64,000 nt of DNA, from assembly GCA_948099385.1 (NCBI GenBank), contig CANUEZ040000129.1, positions 6,702,501 to 6,766,500 of the forward strand, read 5' to 3'. The notes beneath the pieces are model-generated. The model did not search any database, was not told the origin of the DNA, and worked only from the letters and a program-made list of their open reading frames with translations. The DNA is from Fasciola hepatica. Its lineage: Eukaryota > Platyhelminthes > Trematoda > Plagiorchiida > Fasciolidae. Position numbers and translations under genes: made by a program. Below are positions 24,086 through 33,971 of this stretch, one piece after another (the stretch's first letter is position 1; the number at the start of each line of letters is the position of its first letter).

Positions 24086-24430
24086 CTCACTTTGCTCGAA
24101 GTACAAGAAGACTGGCTAATTGTCGGAGTTGTTCGTGTTATTCCGTTTTCTGCGTCCCGCTACCGACTACTATCTCAGTTGTCCCACCTTATAACTGGAA
24201 CACCCGTTTTCTTCATTTTTATTGGTCACCTCTGATCTTTGCTCTGATTGATCGGCCATCTTTAATCTGGTCACTTTTACGCTTGGACTACCGAGACGGC
24301 GTTTCCTACTACAGATCGCTGGTAATTAACCGCGAATATAGATTTCGCTTCTATTAACCATGTTTCGTTGCTTATTACGCCGCGCGTTATTGATGCGATT
24401 ATTTTATTGAGGAGGAGATCACATCACAAA
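24086..24430. other. Short non-coding stretch
   Basis: No recognised content between the BEL fragment and RTE LINE C. Confidence 0.4.
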
Positions 24431-24432
24431 CT

Positions 24433-25035
24433 GTGAGCCAGAACAGCTTTCGTGAACCTGCGTCATTTGTGGCGTCGCCAAGACATCCGGCTTTCTTTCA
24501 AGGGAAGTGTGTACAATGCCACAGTTCGCAGAGTGTTTTTCTTTACGGTCGCGAGATCTGGCCCCTCCGCATCGAGGATGCCCGGTGGCTTTCTGTATTC
24601 GACCATCGGTGTCTCCGAAGCATTGCTCGTGTCTGGTGGGAACATCGGGTGATCAATGACGAGGTTCGTCGTTGTGTGTTCGGTGCTGATAGTCGCCCTC
24701 TGACTGAGATAATCGCTTTACATTGCTTCCGATGGTCCGGGCATTCTTCGTATATGTCTACCCATCGTTTACCTTCTCGTCTTCCTTTCGCACATGATGG
24801 GCAAGGTTGGAATAAACGGTGTGGCGGTCAGGTTATGACTTCGCACAGGGGCGTGAGGAAGTTAGCTTCGGCTTTGGTCTCGGTTGGTGCTTCCCGCCTT
24901 CCTGGTTGGAGCCCGAGAGATGAGGATTGCCGTTGGTTAGAGACGCTGAGAGATATGACTCAGAACCGAATCCAGTGCAGCGAAAACTATATGGCTTGCC
25001 TTCTTATTCCCCATAAACAACTAAAAAATGGATAA
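24433..25035 (+). pseudogene. RTE LINE C, 3' coding end
   Basis: A 200-codon frame with SVFLYGREIWPLRIEDARWL, FDHRCLRSIARVWWEHRV, LHCFRWSGHSSYMSTHRLP and DCRWLETLRDMTQNR, the RTE C-terminal order. The RWLGHVL block is changed to RWSGHSS. Everything upstream of the RT C-terminus is missing, which is the usual result of incomplete reverse transcription. Confidence 0.75.
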
Positions 25036-25186
25036 AAAAATCTACGAGACGTGTATGGTGAAAATGCCAAAAAAACTGCTTTTACTTGTTGGATTCTTTA
25101 TGCTGACTTTTCATCCCCCGCCCCTTGACTTCGCAATTTTTCTTTGTTGTTGTTGCGCTGGCACCATGCTTGTTCTCAAGCTGATG

Positions 25187-25190
<4 letters not shown>

Positions 25191-25248
<58 letters not shown>
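25191..25248. repeat. (TA)n microsatellite
   Basis: A 58-bp uninterrupted TA run, not adjoining the foldback family. Confidence 0.95.
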
Positions 25249-25250
<2 letters not shown>

Positions 25251-25519
25251 GGCCATTGTTTCGTTATATTACAATATAAAAAGTGCCAGTACACAAACAT
25301 CAAACTATCCTTAATCACAAATCTTTGCTCCGATGTTATTCTAGGACACGGTTTTCTCAAAATGCACCAATCAGTTAAGATCCTGTTTTCCGGAACACGA
25401 CATCTGCTCTCTCTATGTGGTTTACTAGCCGCTGATGTGAATTCTCCATCTCTATTCAATGAGAACGCTTCAGCTTTGAACCAATCATGACCAAATCACG
25501 ATGTTTCTCAGCCACCGAC

Positions 25520-26764
25520 GAAAAATTCATTCCATCTAAAGTCAATAGGCTTTTAGACGACTGCATCGTCGAATCTTCTGTATCTCCTTAGTGGACACAA
25601 GTTTCAGTAACCACGAATGAAAACCTCAGACGGCGAATGGTTATTGATTATAGCCACACGATCAACCGATGTACCCACCTAGATGCTTGTCCCATGCCGC
25701 GACGCTCTATCATGCGCTTGTTCTACACCATATGCACAGGCATCAAGTCTCCAGAAGCTACACGGTTCCTTGTGCCACCCTGGTGTTACCAGAATGTTAC
25801 ATTTCATTCTCGGTAGATGAGGTGAAATCAATGGCATCTCGTTGTAATGTCTGCTCCGAATTAAAGCCCAAGTTCAGCAGACCATCCGGTATTCTTATCG
25901 AGGCTACTCGTCCGTTCGAAAGGCTCGACGTCGAGTTCAAGCGACCTTTACCTTCTTCACCACAGAGGAAGTATCTGCTAACTGTTGTCGATGAGGACTT
26001 CCGATTTCCGTTTGCCTTTGCTTGCACGGACATGTCTGCATTCACTGTGAATGATTGTTTCTGTCAGCTATTCGCATTGTTCGGCATGCCACTCTACATT
26101 CACTCTGATCGCGGCGCTTCGTTCATGTCTGCAGAACTTCCAGCATTCCTTACCGAGAAAAAGATTGCAACTAGTAGAACTATGCCATACAATCCGCAAG
26201 AAAATGGACAAATTGAAAAAATGGATGGAACAATTTGCAAAGCCATAACTCTTTCGTCAAAATCAAAGGGTCTTGCTGTACCCCAGTGGGAGTTTGTTCT
26301 GCTGAATGCTCTAAATTCTACACGGTCGTTGTGTACTGCAACTATCACAACGCCTCACGAACGCTATTTCTTATAATCGGAAGTCGACTTCGGGGATATC
26401 ATTACCAACTTGGCTTACTACACTGGAACCCGTACTCTTGCGAGAGATCATTGAAGTGGAACTGATCGAACGCAATCCACATTATGCATATGTTCATTTC
26501 TAGGACGGAAGAGAGAGAACTGTTTCACTGCCCAATTTAGCACCTCCTGTTCAACGTCAATGTGTGCCTCCGGAAAACAGTTTACCCACAGACGCCCACG
26601 AACCCATTTGCACTGGTGACATTGTGACTGATTCATCCACATATTTATCTCAGGAAGAAAGTGACCCCGTTCATACTGAGAATACGCACATCCCAGATCC
26701 AACATCTCTTCTTCAGCAACAGCAAAGAACACGTCCATACAGCTTACGCAATCGAGAAGCATAA
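25520..26764 (+). pseudogene. Ty3/Gypsy pol with RT-RNase H deleted
   Basis: The N-terminal RT blocks (VNRLLDDCIVESSVSP at about 25548, RRMVIDYSHTINRCTHLDA at about 25632) run straight into integrase. The integrase zinc finger remnant CNVCSELKPKF is at about 25849. The core contains RLDVEFKRPLP (first acidic residue), HSDRGASFMSAELPAFL (second) and NPQENGQIEKMDGT (catalytic Glu). Most of the RT palm and the whole RNase H are missing. The frame stops at 26376 and resumes out of frame with a proline-rich tail ending RTRPYSLRNREA at 26763, the usual C-terminal end of such integrases. Confidence 0.8.
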
Positions 26765-26801
26765 CTTGCTTCGAACTGTTACGACTCGCAACTGAACAGC
26801 T

Positions 26802-26830
26802 GGGGAGAATGCTATATAATTATCTGGTTG
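26802..26830 (+). promoter_or_regulatory. Possible polypurine tract and 3' LTR start
   Basis: GGGGAGAA (26802-26809) is followed by TGCTATATAATTAT, which could be a plus-strand primer and the TG start of an LTR, 35 bp after the integrase tail. There is no second LTR copy in the window to prove it. Confidence 0.3.
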
Positions 26831-27860
26831 TTTTATCATCATAACGCTTCCGGACTGCATGCCTCGGTTGTTTGTTGAACGAAGCCTATTCTTAGGTCTT
26901 TGAATTTGCTCATCCGAAACGTTTTAGTTCACCGCAAATACTTTAGTCGGAGAATGGATTTTTCCCCCTGTCTCTAAGCTGCTGCTCTTATCGAGAGCTA
27001 CAAGTTCACGGTCACGACTCATTGTGGCCTCTCGTATCAATTTAGGATTGGGATGCGAAGAACGAAAACCAGAGACATAAGCAACGTATCCCGAGGGACC
27101 ACTGTAGACTTCTGGGCAAATCATACTTTGCGGCTGCCCACACCGCAGAAGGGCTTTTTTATTTAAAACTCCTAACCGGAACCTTCGACTTGAAGGTTTC
27201 ACCCACAAGGCAGTGGGGCCTTAACTCAGCAAAGGGAACGTGACCGAAGAACCCGTGAAGGAACTTCTCGTTTGTTATGCGAGACCTGATTATGGCATGC
27301 GTCCTGTCTTGTCTTCGCTGGTGCTTTGTTATCGATCCACTTTTCGGATTCAGTACTCAGCTCTATGCACCCAATGGAGCAAGCGGAACGAGGACAAGGC
27401 AGCATGCTTTGGGCCGGGGGCTGTCCAGCTTAGGCGGGCGATAGCTCTCAAATGAAGTGCGATGACTTCTCCCACCGTCGAGAGAAACCCCCAGATACTC
27501 CACCTCTAAGTCCATCTGGTGGAGGCTTTACACCGACAAACTGTTTCTCTCCGTGTTTATTCACTGATGTCCTCTCCAAAGGCAGAGGTTAGAACCAGAT
27601 GTTGCCCACCAACTGGTTCAGAGGTTGGAATTCGTCTGGCCTCCACCCACTGACCTGTCAGGCATGACTGCATCTCCGGCTTAAGGAAGCCATCCTGCAT
27701 AGCTCTTTGGGTTATGGAGGCACGCAAGCCATCAAACCCCGTCAAGGTGCAGTCTCGTCGTGATGGCCAAACCGATGAAAATGCTGCGATAGAAGACAGG
27801 TGGCAGATAATCAAGCAAAAACCTACTGTCACTGCAGTACAAATCTGCAGCACTGCCGGG
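26831..27860. other. Unrecognised stretch after Gypsy remnant
   Basis: May include the remains of a 3' LTR. Open frames up to 98 codons were examined and resemble nothing known to me. Confidence 0.35.
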
Positions 27861-27867
27861 GAGCAAC

Positions 27868-28020
27868 CAAGATGGTAAGCCCGATTGGTGGACGGCAGCA
27901 GTTAGGAAATCCATCCGGAAACGAGACAGGAGCTGTCAGAATTTGAAAGCAGTCGAAAGTGAGAAAACGTGGCTGTGGCACACCGAATACCGAAACTTAG
28001 CTGTCAAGATACAAAAAACC
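27868..28020 (+). pseudogene. Possible CR1 linker fragment
   Basis: About 50 codons reading PDWWTAAVRKSIRKRDRSCQ and then TEYRNLAVKIQKT. The spacing of W, Arg/Lys clusters and the YRNxAVxxIR-like motif resembles the endonuclease-RT linker of CR1/jockey elements. The plus-strand RT fragment at 28783 could be its continuation. Confidence 0.35.
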
Positions 28021-28169
28021 CCAAAAATACTTGAGCTAGTATTGACAAAACCAGCTACGTAAAACCCTGAGATAATTTAGAAATGCCCAACCGAAGGCTG
28101 CACGTAGAAAGGGAGTTGGAACTCTACTGTCAAACAACAGGACAGAAGTCTGTAGTGACCTCGGTCGTG

Positions 28170-28790
28170 CTCAGAAAATGACCGTTTTCTTTTGGCCGAG
28201 GAACGCGAGTTCCGGTTTGCCAAGTTCACTACTACTTGGCAAACCGGAACTTGTGTTCCTCGGCCACAAGATTACTCGAGGGGGTATTAAGCCTTGCGAG
28301 GATAAAGTGCGTGTCATTCTGAAATACGCCGTGCTGTTCTCAATAAAGGAGCTTAAAGCATTTTGGGCGTTAGTTAACTTCTATCGTTGTCTCATGTTCC
28401 ATACTGCTGAAAGTCTGCTTCTATTAACCGACCTACTTTGTGGCAATCCATGTAAGTTGTCGCTTACAGATGCCGCATGAGTAGCGTTCTCGAAGATTAA
28501 AGCGACATTAGCACAGACCACGCTCCTAATGCACCCAGTTCCGTCCATCACGCTTAGCATAGCGGTGGCCACCATGGATGCATCCAACTTTTCCAATCGG
28601 AGCGGTCCTGCAGCAGTCTGTTTCTGGGATTTGGCAACCATTTCAATTTTTCTCTCGGCGCCTCAATCTCACGAAAACGAAGTACATTGCTCTCAGTTGC
28701 GAACCGCTGGCCGCATCAAGCATTTTCGCCACGCAGTCGTGGGCTGATATTTTGTACTCTGCACCGACCACAAGTCTCTAGATGTATGCC
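28170..28790 (+). pseudogene. Ty3/Gypsy RT thumb and RNase H fragment
   Basis: ELVFLGHKITRGGIKP at 28249 is the RT thumb start. ELKAFWALVNFYRCLM follows, then LLLLTDLLCG and AFSKIKATLAQTTLLMHP across a TGA. VATMDASN at about 28570 is the RNase H first Asp, and a changed FFSRRLNLTKTKYIAL block follows. The reading moves between at least two frames. It may belong to the same family as 25520-26764, which lacks exactly this part. Confidence 0.7.
28193..28266. repeat. 33-bp-arm hairpin in Gypsy RT sequence
   Basis: The arms 28193-28225 and 28234-28266 are reverse complements with two mismatches and an 8-nt loop. The right arm is genuine RT coding sequence (PELVFLGH), so the left arm is an inverted copy of it. 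Confidence 0.9.
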
Positions 28791-28930
28791 ATATGGCATA
28801 CATCCGTCCATCATGGAACCACTGACTACTGAAATAAGTGGGCATGTCTGTTGGCTGTTTCTTGCAACTGTTAGTCAAGGTGAGCTGCCAACCGACTGGA
28901 AGGCAGCGACAGTAGTGACTGTTTATGAGT
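28783..28930 (+). pseudogene. CR1 reverse transcriptase fragment
   Basis: Reads YGIHPSIMEPLTTEISGHVC and then VSQGELPTDWKAATVVTVY, the start of a CR1-type RT (xDGIHPxIxKPLxxxI, GxLPxDWKxAxVxPIxK). It begins precisely where the Gypsy RNase H fragment stops, so the two are joined end to end. Confidence 0.7.
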
Positions 28931-28972
28931 TCGAGCTCATGAAATTTTTTCTGAGCTTTGATCAAAGCTCAG
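28925..28972. repeat. Two adjacent short palindromes
   Basis: 28925-28940 is a 16-bp palindrome with one mismatched pair and 28951-28972 is a perfect 22-bp palindrome (half-site CTGAGCTTTGA). Only 10 bp separate them. Confidence 0.85.
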
Positions 28973-29989
28973 CAATTTGGTCATTGGCAACCGACACTTA
29001 CATTAATTTAACGTTAATATGGATGACAAAAGCCTGCTCACTACATTGCATACACTATAATGGGCAAGGCGGAAAGTCGCGGTGATGATTGGTCTTAAAT
29101 GAGCCCGGGATAAACTGAGTGGTAGCATCGTATAGGCCAATGCTGCAGTAATTTTCTACGGACCATTAACCACCAATTCACCGACTCAGTATACTGAAGG
29201 GAGAAGGCGAATTTCACATGGCAGCGCATACTTGACAAAAGTCAATTATTATCTAGTTCAGTTCAGTTCAGTTTGCACAGGACGAAAGTGGTCGAGACCA
29301 ATCGAGCGTCCAGATCGTTGTGTTTTCGGCGAGTTTACTTGGCTCACAACACTGCGCGTTGAATGTTTTGTCTGAAAGGCAGGACGTACGAGGCACTGTA
29401 ACTTTCACAGACATAAGTTCATTGAAAAAAATACTGGGGGCTCATTACCTCACCTCTCGTTTACATAGCTAGCTCTGGGAACGCTGTGTTCCTGTGTGAA
29501 TCTAGGGTCTTCTTGAAAGTTGGTACATTGCTGCATCCAACAGCATCCTCTGACAGTCTATTCCACATAGGTACAACCCTATCTGCAAAACATTCAGCCC
29601 GTATGTCCAGCCTTCAGTATGCCCGCTGTAGCTTGAGACTGTGTTCCCTGGTGCCGCACTCATGGGCAGAAACGAACAAATCACTCATGTCTATACCCGA
29701 CAGACCCTTTATGATCTTGAACGCTTCTATTAGGTCACCTCGGCTTTATGCCACTCTAAAGATAAGAGACTGAGATCCTCTAGACGATGGGCGTGAGGTT
29801 CCCCCCTCTGACCGGTGATCATTCTAGTTGCAAGTCGCTGCACCTCCTCCAAGCACTCTCTGTGCTTGCAATAATAGGGAGCCCATGTCTGCACACAATA
29901 CTCCAGAAGAGGCATCACCAAAACCTTGTAAAACGGGATAAAGGCTTCTGGTTTTCGCATGTGGTAGCCCACGCAGCATGGAGACACTC

Positions 29990-30199
29990 GACCGTCCCCT
30001 GAGTGTCCCCCTAGGGGACACTCAATTGTTTTTTCTTAAATGACGTTAAATTTGCCTCCAGGATATATGAAAGACTCTCGTTGTACTTAAAATACCAGAT
30101 GACGTTCGTAAACTTGTAGTAATGGTCGCTGTTTCCCCTCCCCCCCCCCCCTAGTCGTACTGCTGAGTGTCCCCCCAAAAATACACTCGGGGGACGGTC
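29990..30199. mobile_element. 210-bp terminal-inverted-repeat element
   Basis: Starts GACCGTCCCCTGAGTGT and ends ACACTCGGGGGACGGTC, 16 of 17 bases inverted. The left end contains a nested snap-back (GAGTGTCCCCCTAGGGGACACTC). No coding capacity. It splits the CR1 element. Confidence 0.7.
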
Positions 30200-30342
30200 A
30201 GCGATGAACCCTGAAATGCACGTGATCGTGTTATACTTTTACCAGGATCTAACTTTTATCGCTATTTAATGCAAGAAATACGTGTTAGCACAAGTCGATA
30301 ACTCGCAGGCATCAAAGGAGAACGTGCGACCTGACCTGACCT

Positions 30343-31079
30343 GACCGTCCCTGAGTGTCCCCTTTAGGGGGCACTCACAAACTTTCTGAAGATCAGTCGT
30401 TTTGCCCCTAAGGCATGTAAATTACCGTCCTTATACTTTAGATAACATTCACTGTCCAAAACTCCACTTTATTATTGAATTAATTATAATCTTAGCTCTC
30501 AATACCATTTCAGTATGATGGACCCCGTGATTCAAGGTACGCATTGGAAACATTACTATTATAACCATTATTATTATTATTATAACACTAATTCTATTGT
30601 GCCATAATTCTCGATAATGTAAATAATATTTGAACCATGTGTGCAAGTGTTTCTGTTTTTCTATCTCAGATGAAAACGATGAAGACCGGCAGGATATTTT
30701 TTGCAATGAGGATATGCAGACGTATTTACGGTCAATAAGTTGTTTCATGTTTACATATATTTCTCATTTTTGGTTTTTTTCATGTCCGTACTTGTCTGGA
30801 GAAATGCAATCAAGTACGTAAGTGCGTTGCTAGTATAACTGGGATAGGGCCTATATATAAGTCCAAGCGTAACAGCAGTATTGGACATACTTATATTGAA
30901 ATAACGATGGGATATCGTTGAGTAGCTATATAAGTATTATTTATTAATCGAGAATGTAACTAGAATAAGCTCCATGGGCGTTTTCCGGGTTCCTCGCTGA
31001 CCGTCCCCTGAGTGTCCCTTTCCTTGTTTCACTGGGGGTTACTTGGTGGTACGGTCAAAGGGACACTCATGTGACGGTC
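30343..31079. mobile_element. Second element with the GACCGTCC...GAGTGTCCC termini
   Basis: The forward terminus GACCGTCCCTGAGTGTCCCC is at 30343, another at 30999, and inverted forms are at 31056 and 31073 (GGACACTCATGTGACGGTC). The 30343 and 30999 copies may be ends of separate or nested insertions. The interior is AT-rich and includes an ATT-rich tract at 30545-30590. Confidence 0.55.
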
Positions 31080-31651
31080 AAGGGGATACTCGTGATGCAT
31101 GGGAGTATTGCATTCCCTAGTTAATACCCTTTTAGCCATTTTGGCAGCTCTCTGACACTGCCATGAAGGCTTGAAGTCCTGTGTGACTATCACACCCAGG
31201 TCTTTTACCTCCGACGCTTTTTGAAACGGAATACCGTTCGTTTCTATCTATGTTGGTGGTCAGGATTTGTCAGTCGGCGAGGTTCAGCGGTAAATCCCAT
31301 CGTTCGGCCCATCTGAGCACAGTATTTATATCCTGTGCTAAATCAATTCATGTCGTCTGAAGAGATGAAACACGGGTTGCTCAATTCTTACGCAAGGTCA
31401 TTTATATACAGGAGAAAGTGTGGTACCCAATCACTTGTTTTCCCGATTATCCCAAAGGTTTGCAATTTATAGTCCAGCAGGCGATGACTCACAGAGTCGA
31501 AAAGCCTTAGTTAAATACAAATAACAAACTTCCACTGTCGTACCTTCCTCTATTCGTCTTGTGGCCCCGTCTAAGTGCATCAATAGGATTGTCAAACACC
31601 AGTTTTTTTAACAAACCCATGTGGTGCAGAAAATCCCAGGGACAGACAGTC

Positions 31652-32510
31652 CCCTTGTAGCAAAACCGCTCCAAAACCGATCGGTTTGTGGCCGGTTTTC
31701 GAGCGGTTTTACTATTACACCGATCGGTTTGTTTAGTAGCCATTTTACACGGATCAACGTTGAGTTGATACAAAGAAAATCAACGAGCAAAATAAATGTG
31801 CAATGCTTAGTTGGCGTTTTATTTAAGTGTATTGGTTCAATTCATCGAGATGTCCTGAAAACCTCGGTATAGATCGCTTTATGTTATTCCCTCGAAATGG
31901 GTAGAGTGAGAAAAATTATCGGGAAGTCATAAATTAAGAGGTAGAAGTGAGCATTTTAGTACGTAATTTGGGGAAAGTGAAAGAAAAATAACGAAGCATA
32001 CCACGCATTTCAAGCGGCTGGCACAAACCGCTCGGGAACTGTCCAGAAACCGCTCGAAAACTGATGGGCATTATAGTGGAAACCGGGAAAAAACCGATCG
32101 GTTTCGGAGCGCTTTTGGCCGGTTTCTAAACGGTTTCCGAGCGGTTTGCGCCAGTCCTTTGAGGTGCGTGATATGCTTCGTTAACTTCTTTCACTTTCTC
32201 CAAATTACGTATCAAGGTGCTCACTCCCACCTCTTAATTTATGACTTCCCGATGATTTTCCTCACTCTACCCATTTCGAGGGAATAATATAAAACGACTT
32301 ATACCGAGGTTTTCAGGACATCTCGATGAATTGAATTCAATTGGTTAACCAATACATTTGAATAAGACGCCCACCAAGCATTTCACATTACTTCGGTCGT
32401 TGATTTCCTTCGTATCAATTCAATGTTGGCCCGTGTAAAATGGCTACTAAACAAAGCGACCGAAAACCGATCGAAACCCGATGTTACGAACGGGCTGGGT
32501 GCTACAAGGG
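31652..32510. mobile_element. 859-bp foldback/MITE-like element
   Basis: Its termini are exact inverted 11-mers, CCCTTGTAGCA and TGCTACAAGGG. Long arms (about 31725-32030 and 32140-32480) are imperfect reverse complements for about 300 bp. The ends and the centre carry many CCGATCGGTTT and CCGCTCGG motifs. No transposase frame. The left end abuts CR1 coding sequence; no clear target duplication. Confidence 0.75.
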
Positions 32511-32597
32511 TCACGAGGCGCGGGAGACGAGAAGATGTAGACAGCTTTTTCAGTCTTAGAGCATGAACAGTGGCAGCTTTCCTGTCTTAAACATAGG

Positions 32598-32664
32598 AAA
32601 GAAAGAAAATGTAAATTTACATTTTCTTTCTTTGCGGTTATTTAATTAATTAAATAACCGCAAA
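32598..32664. repeat. Two abutting perfect palindromes
   Basis: 32598-32633 is a perfect 36-bp palindrome centred on AAATTT. 32631-32664 is a perfect 34-bp palindrome centred on TTAATTAA. They share the three bases TTT at 32631-32633. Both are A/T-rich with zero mismatches. Confidence 0.95.
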
Positions 32665-32899
32665 CAGTACATTACGGTTCAACTCGTCTCGGCTCACCTA
32701 TTCTCGCTAAAAAGCTGGTAAAATGCGTGACGTTGACATAAATAGGCTAGCAAAATACTGAGAAGGACCTTTAATTATGTGAAAAATACTGCTAAAAGTA
32801 GTTTAATGGCACATCTGTCACGTAACATTTTGATTGAAGTTCGAAAACATTCATTTCCCTGAATAGTTTCCAGGAATTAACTAATTTTCTTTTTCCCTT

Positions 32900-32985
32900 C
32901 AGAATGTGGATGGTAGCTCCGTCCTCGACTTTCTCGCTAAAACACCGCCGTTCGTATTTGCAGAGGATGTGAAGGTCGTCAGACC
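32900..32985 (+). pseudogene. LINE RT palm fragment
   Basis: A short plus-strand stretch reading VLDFLAKTPPFVFAEDVKVV, which matches the palm region before and around the FADD box of CR1-like RTs (here FAED). Only about 28 codons remain, running into the CR1 3' tail at 32985. Confidence 0.4.
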
Positions 32986-33090
32986 AGTTCATTTCAGTTT
33001 GCACAGGACTTGCTGTGGTTAGAACCAATCGTGTGTCCAGATAGTTGTGTGGTCGGCACGTTTCCGTAGCACCAAACACTGCGTAAGTTT
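32985..33090 (-). mobile_element. CR1 copy 2, 3' UTR end
   Basis: Starts with the inverted tail AGTTCATTTCAGTTTGCACAG and matches the 3' UTR of the CR1 at 29265-29375 base for base in many places. It is cut at 33090 by the Gypsy element and resumes at 38534. Confidence 0.75.
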
Positions 33091-33398
33091 TGTAAGGTTG
33101 ATTAGACCTTACTTCGCGGTTTCCTTAGTAAACGCGTGCTTCGGTCCTCTGTACTGCGTGGACCACCTGCACGTTACTCTAATGTGCGGCACTGCACAAA
33201 TATGTTAACCAGAACAGTATTCTCCACGACCCGTGAGAACGAGAAGGCGATTGGGAGAGATAGTGGTTAGCGTGTATTTGGGAGCGTGCGTGAGAGCGTG
33301 CGCAAGAGCAACGGTCAAATGGCAACCGCGCTTGGCAGTCAGCGTTCAGTTAAACAATAAACGTGGTAAAAGTATGAACGAAGATGGCAACCGCTACA
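33091..33398 (-). repeat. 3' LTR of CsRn1-type element
   Basis: 308 bp, identical to 38222-38529 except C at 33149 versus T. It begins TGTAGCGG and ends CAACCTTACA on the minus strand. Confidence 0.95.
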
Positions 33399-33411
33399 GG
33401 GGCCTCCTCCT
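33399..33411 (-). promoter_or_regulatory. Polypurine tract of CsRn1-type element
   Basis: The minus strand reads AGGAGGAGGCCCC directly before the 3' LTR. The AGGAGGAGG core is the expected primer for plus-strand DNA synthesis. Confidence 0.7.
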
Positions 33412-33971
33412 AGAAGTCCGACGGAGTTGGGCTTCGATCGTGATGGTAAGCCGGAATTATTGGCTGTCCAGGAACTCCTCATAGCTTCTCCGTTATATTG
33501 TTGTTGACGTCGAACGACTGCTGATGAGTTTACCGGTGCCTGCACTCTCGAGGTCCGATGTGCGTGGGTCCAACTGTGTTTTGGCGCCCGCGGGTCTCAT
33601 ACGAATGCAAGCCGGAAAATGCCTCGTCAGGTCCATCCAAAAAGGCGTCCAGTTGCCGTCTCCAGTGCCAGGCTGACCAATCGTCCCGTTGTCCAGTGAG
33701 CGGTTGGCTCCTTGAACGTGCACGGGAGTCAGCCAGGCTACGGATGAAGCCAATGTGACTTGTTAGATCCGTCTGAGAGAGGGCAAGGTAAACTGGAACA
33801 AAATAGCGCCTGAGGGCGCCGGCGGATGTTGGACCGTAATAACAACACACAAACGATGTTCGGTGTTGTTGTAGTCGCTAGGAGACCAGAAGAAAATGAA
33901 ATCATAACTACCGATTGTAATTTCCCGGGTCTGTTGTTTGGTAAATCCATGGCGAACTTCCCAACTTATTT
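33412..33971 (-). other. 3' untranslated region of CsRn1-type element
   Basis: About 560 bp between the integrase stop and the polypurine tract. Two overlapping minus-strand frames of 86 and 106 codons (33493-33753, 33530-33850) lie here. They are Arg/Thr-rich and resemble no retroviral accessory protein, and I see no transmembrane or signal segment, so no env-like gene is called. Confidence 0.5.

Larger units (their letters stand above)
29258..31650 (-). mobile_element. CR1-type LINE on the minus strand, interrupted
   Basis: Its 3' tail is the inverted TTCAGTTCAGTT at 29262. Reading leftwards on the minus strand from 31650: NPIDALRRGHKTNRG, LFDSVSHRLLDYKLQTFGI (about 31490), the palm with SSDDMN, GIPFQKASEVKDLGVIVTQD (about 31220) and AKRVLTRECNTPM (about 31120). 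After the insertion come FIPFYKVLVMPLLEYCVQTW (29930) and VQRLATRMITGQRGEPHAHR. EAFKIIKGLSGIDMSDLF follows, a typical CR1 C-terminus. It carries stops throughout. Sequence at 29990-31079 is foreign. Confidence 0.8.

Noticed and set aside
33493..33850. Third ORF (env-like) of the CsRn1-type element
   Set aside because: The two short frames have no signal peptide, membrane segment or cysteine pattern and overlap one another.
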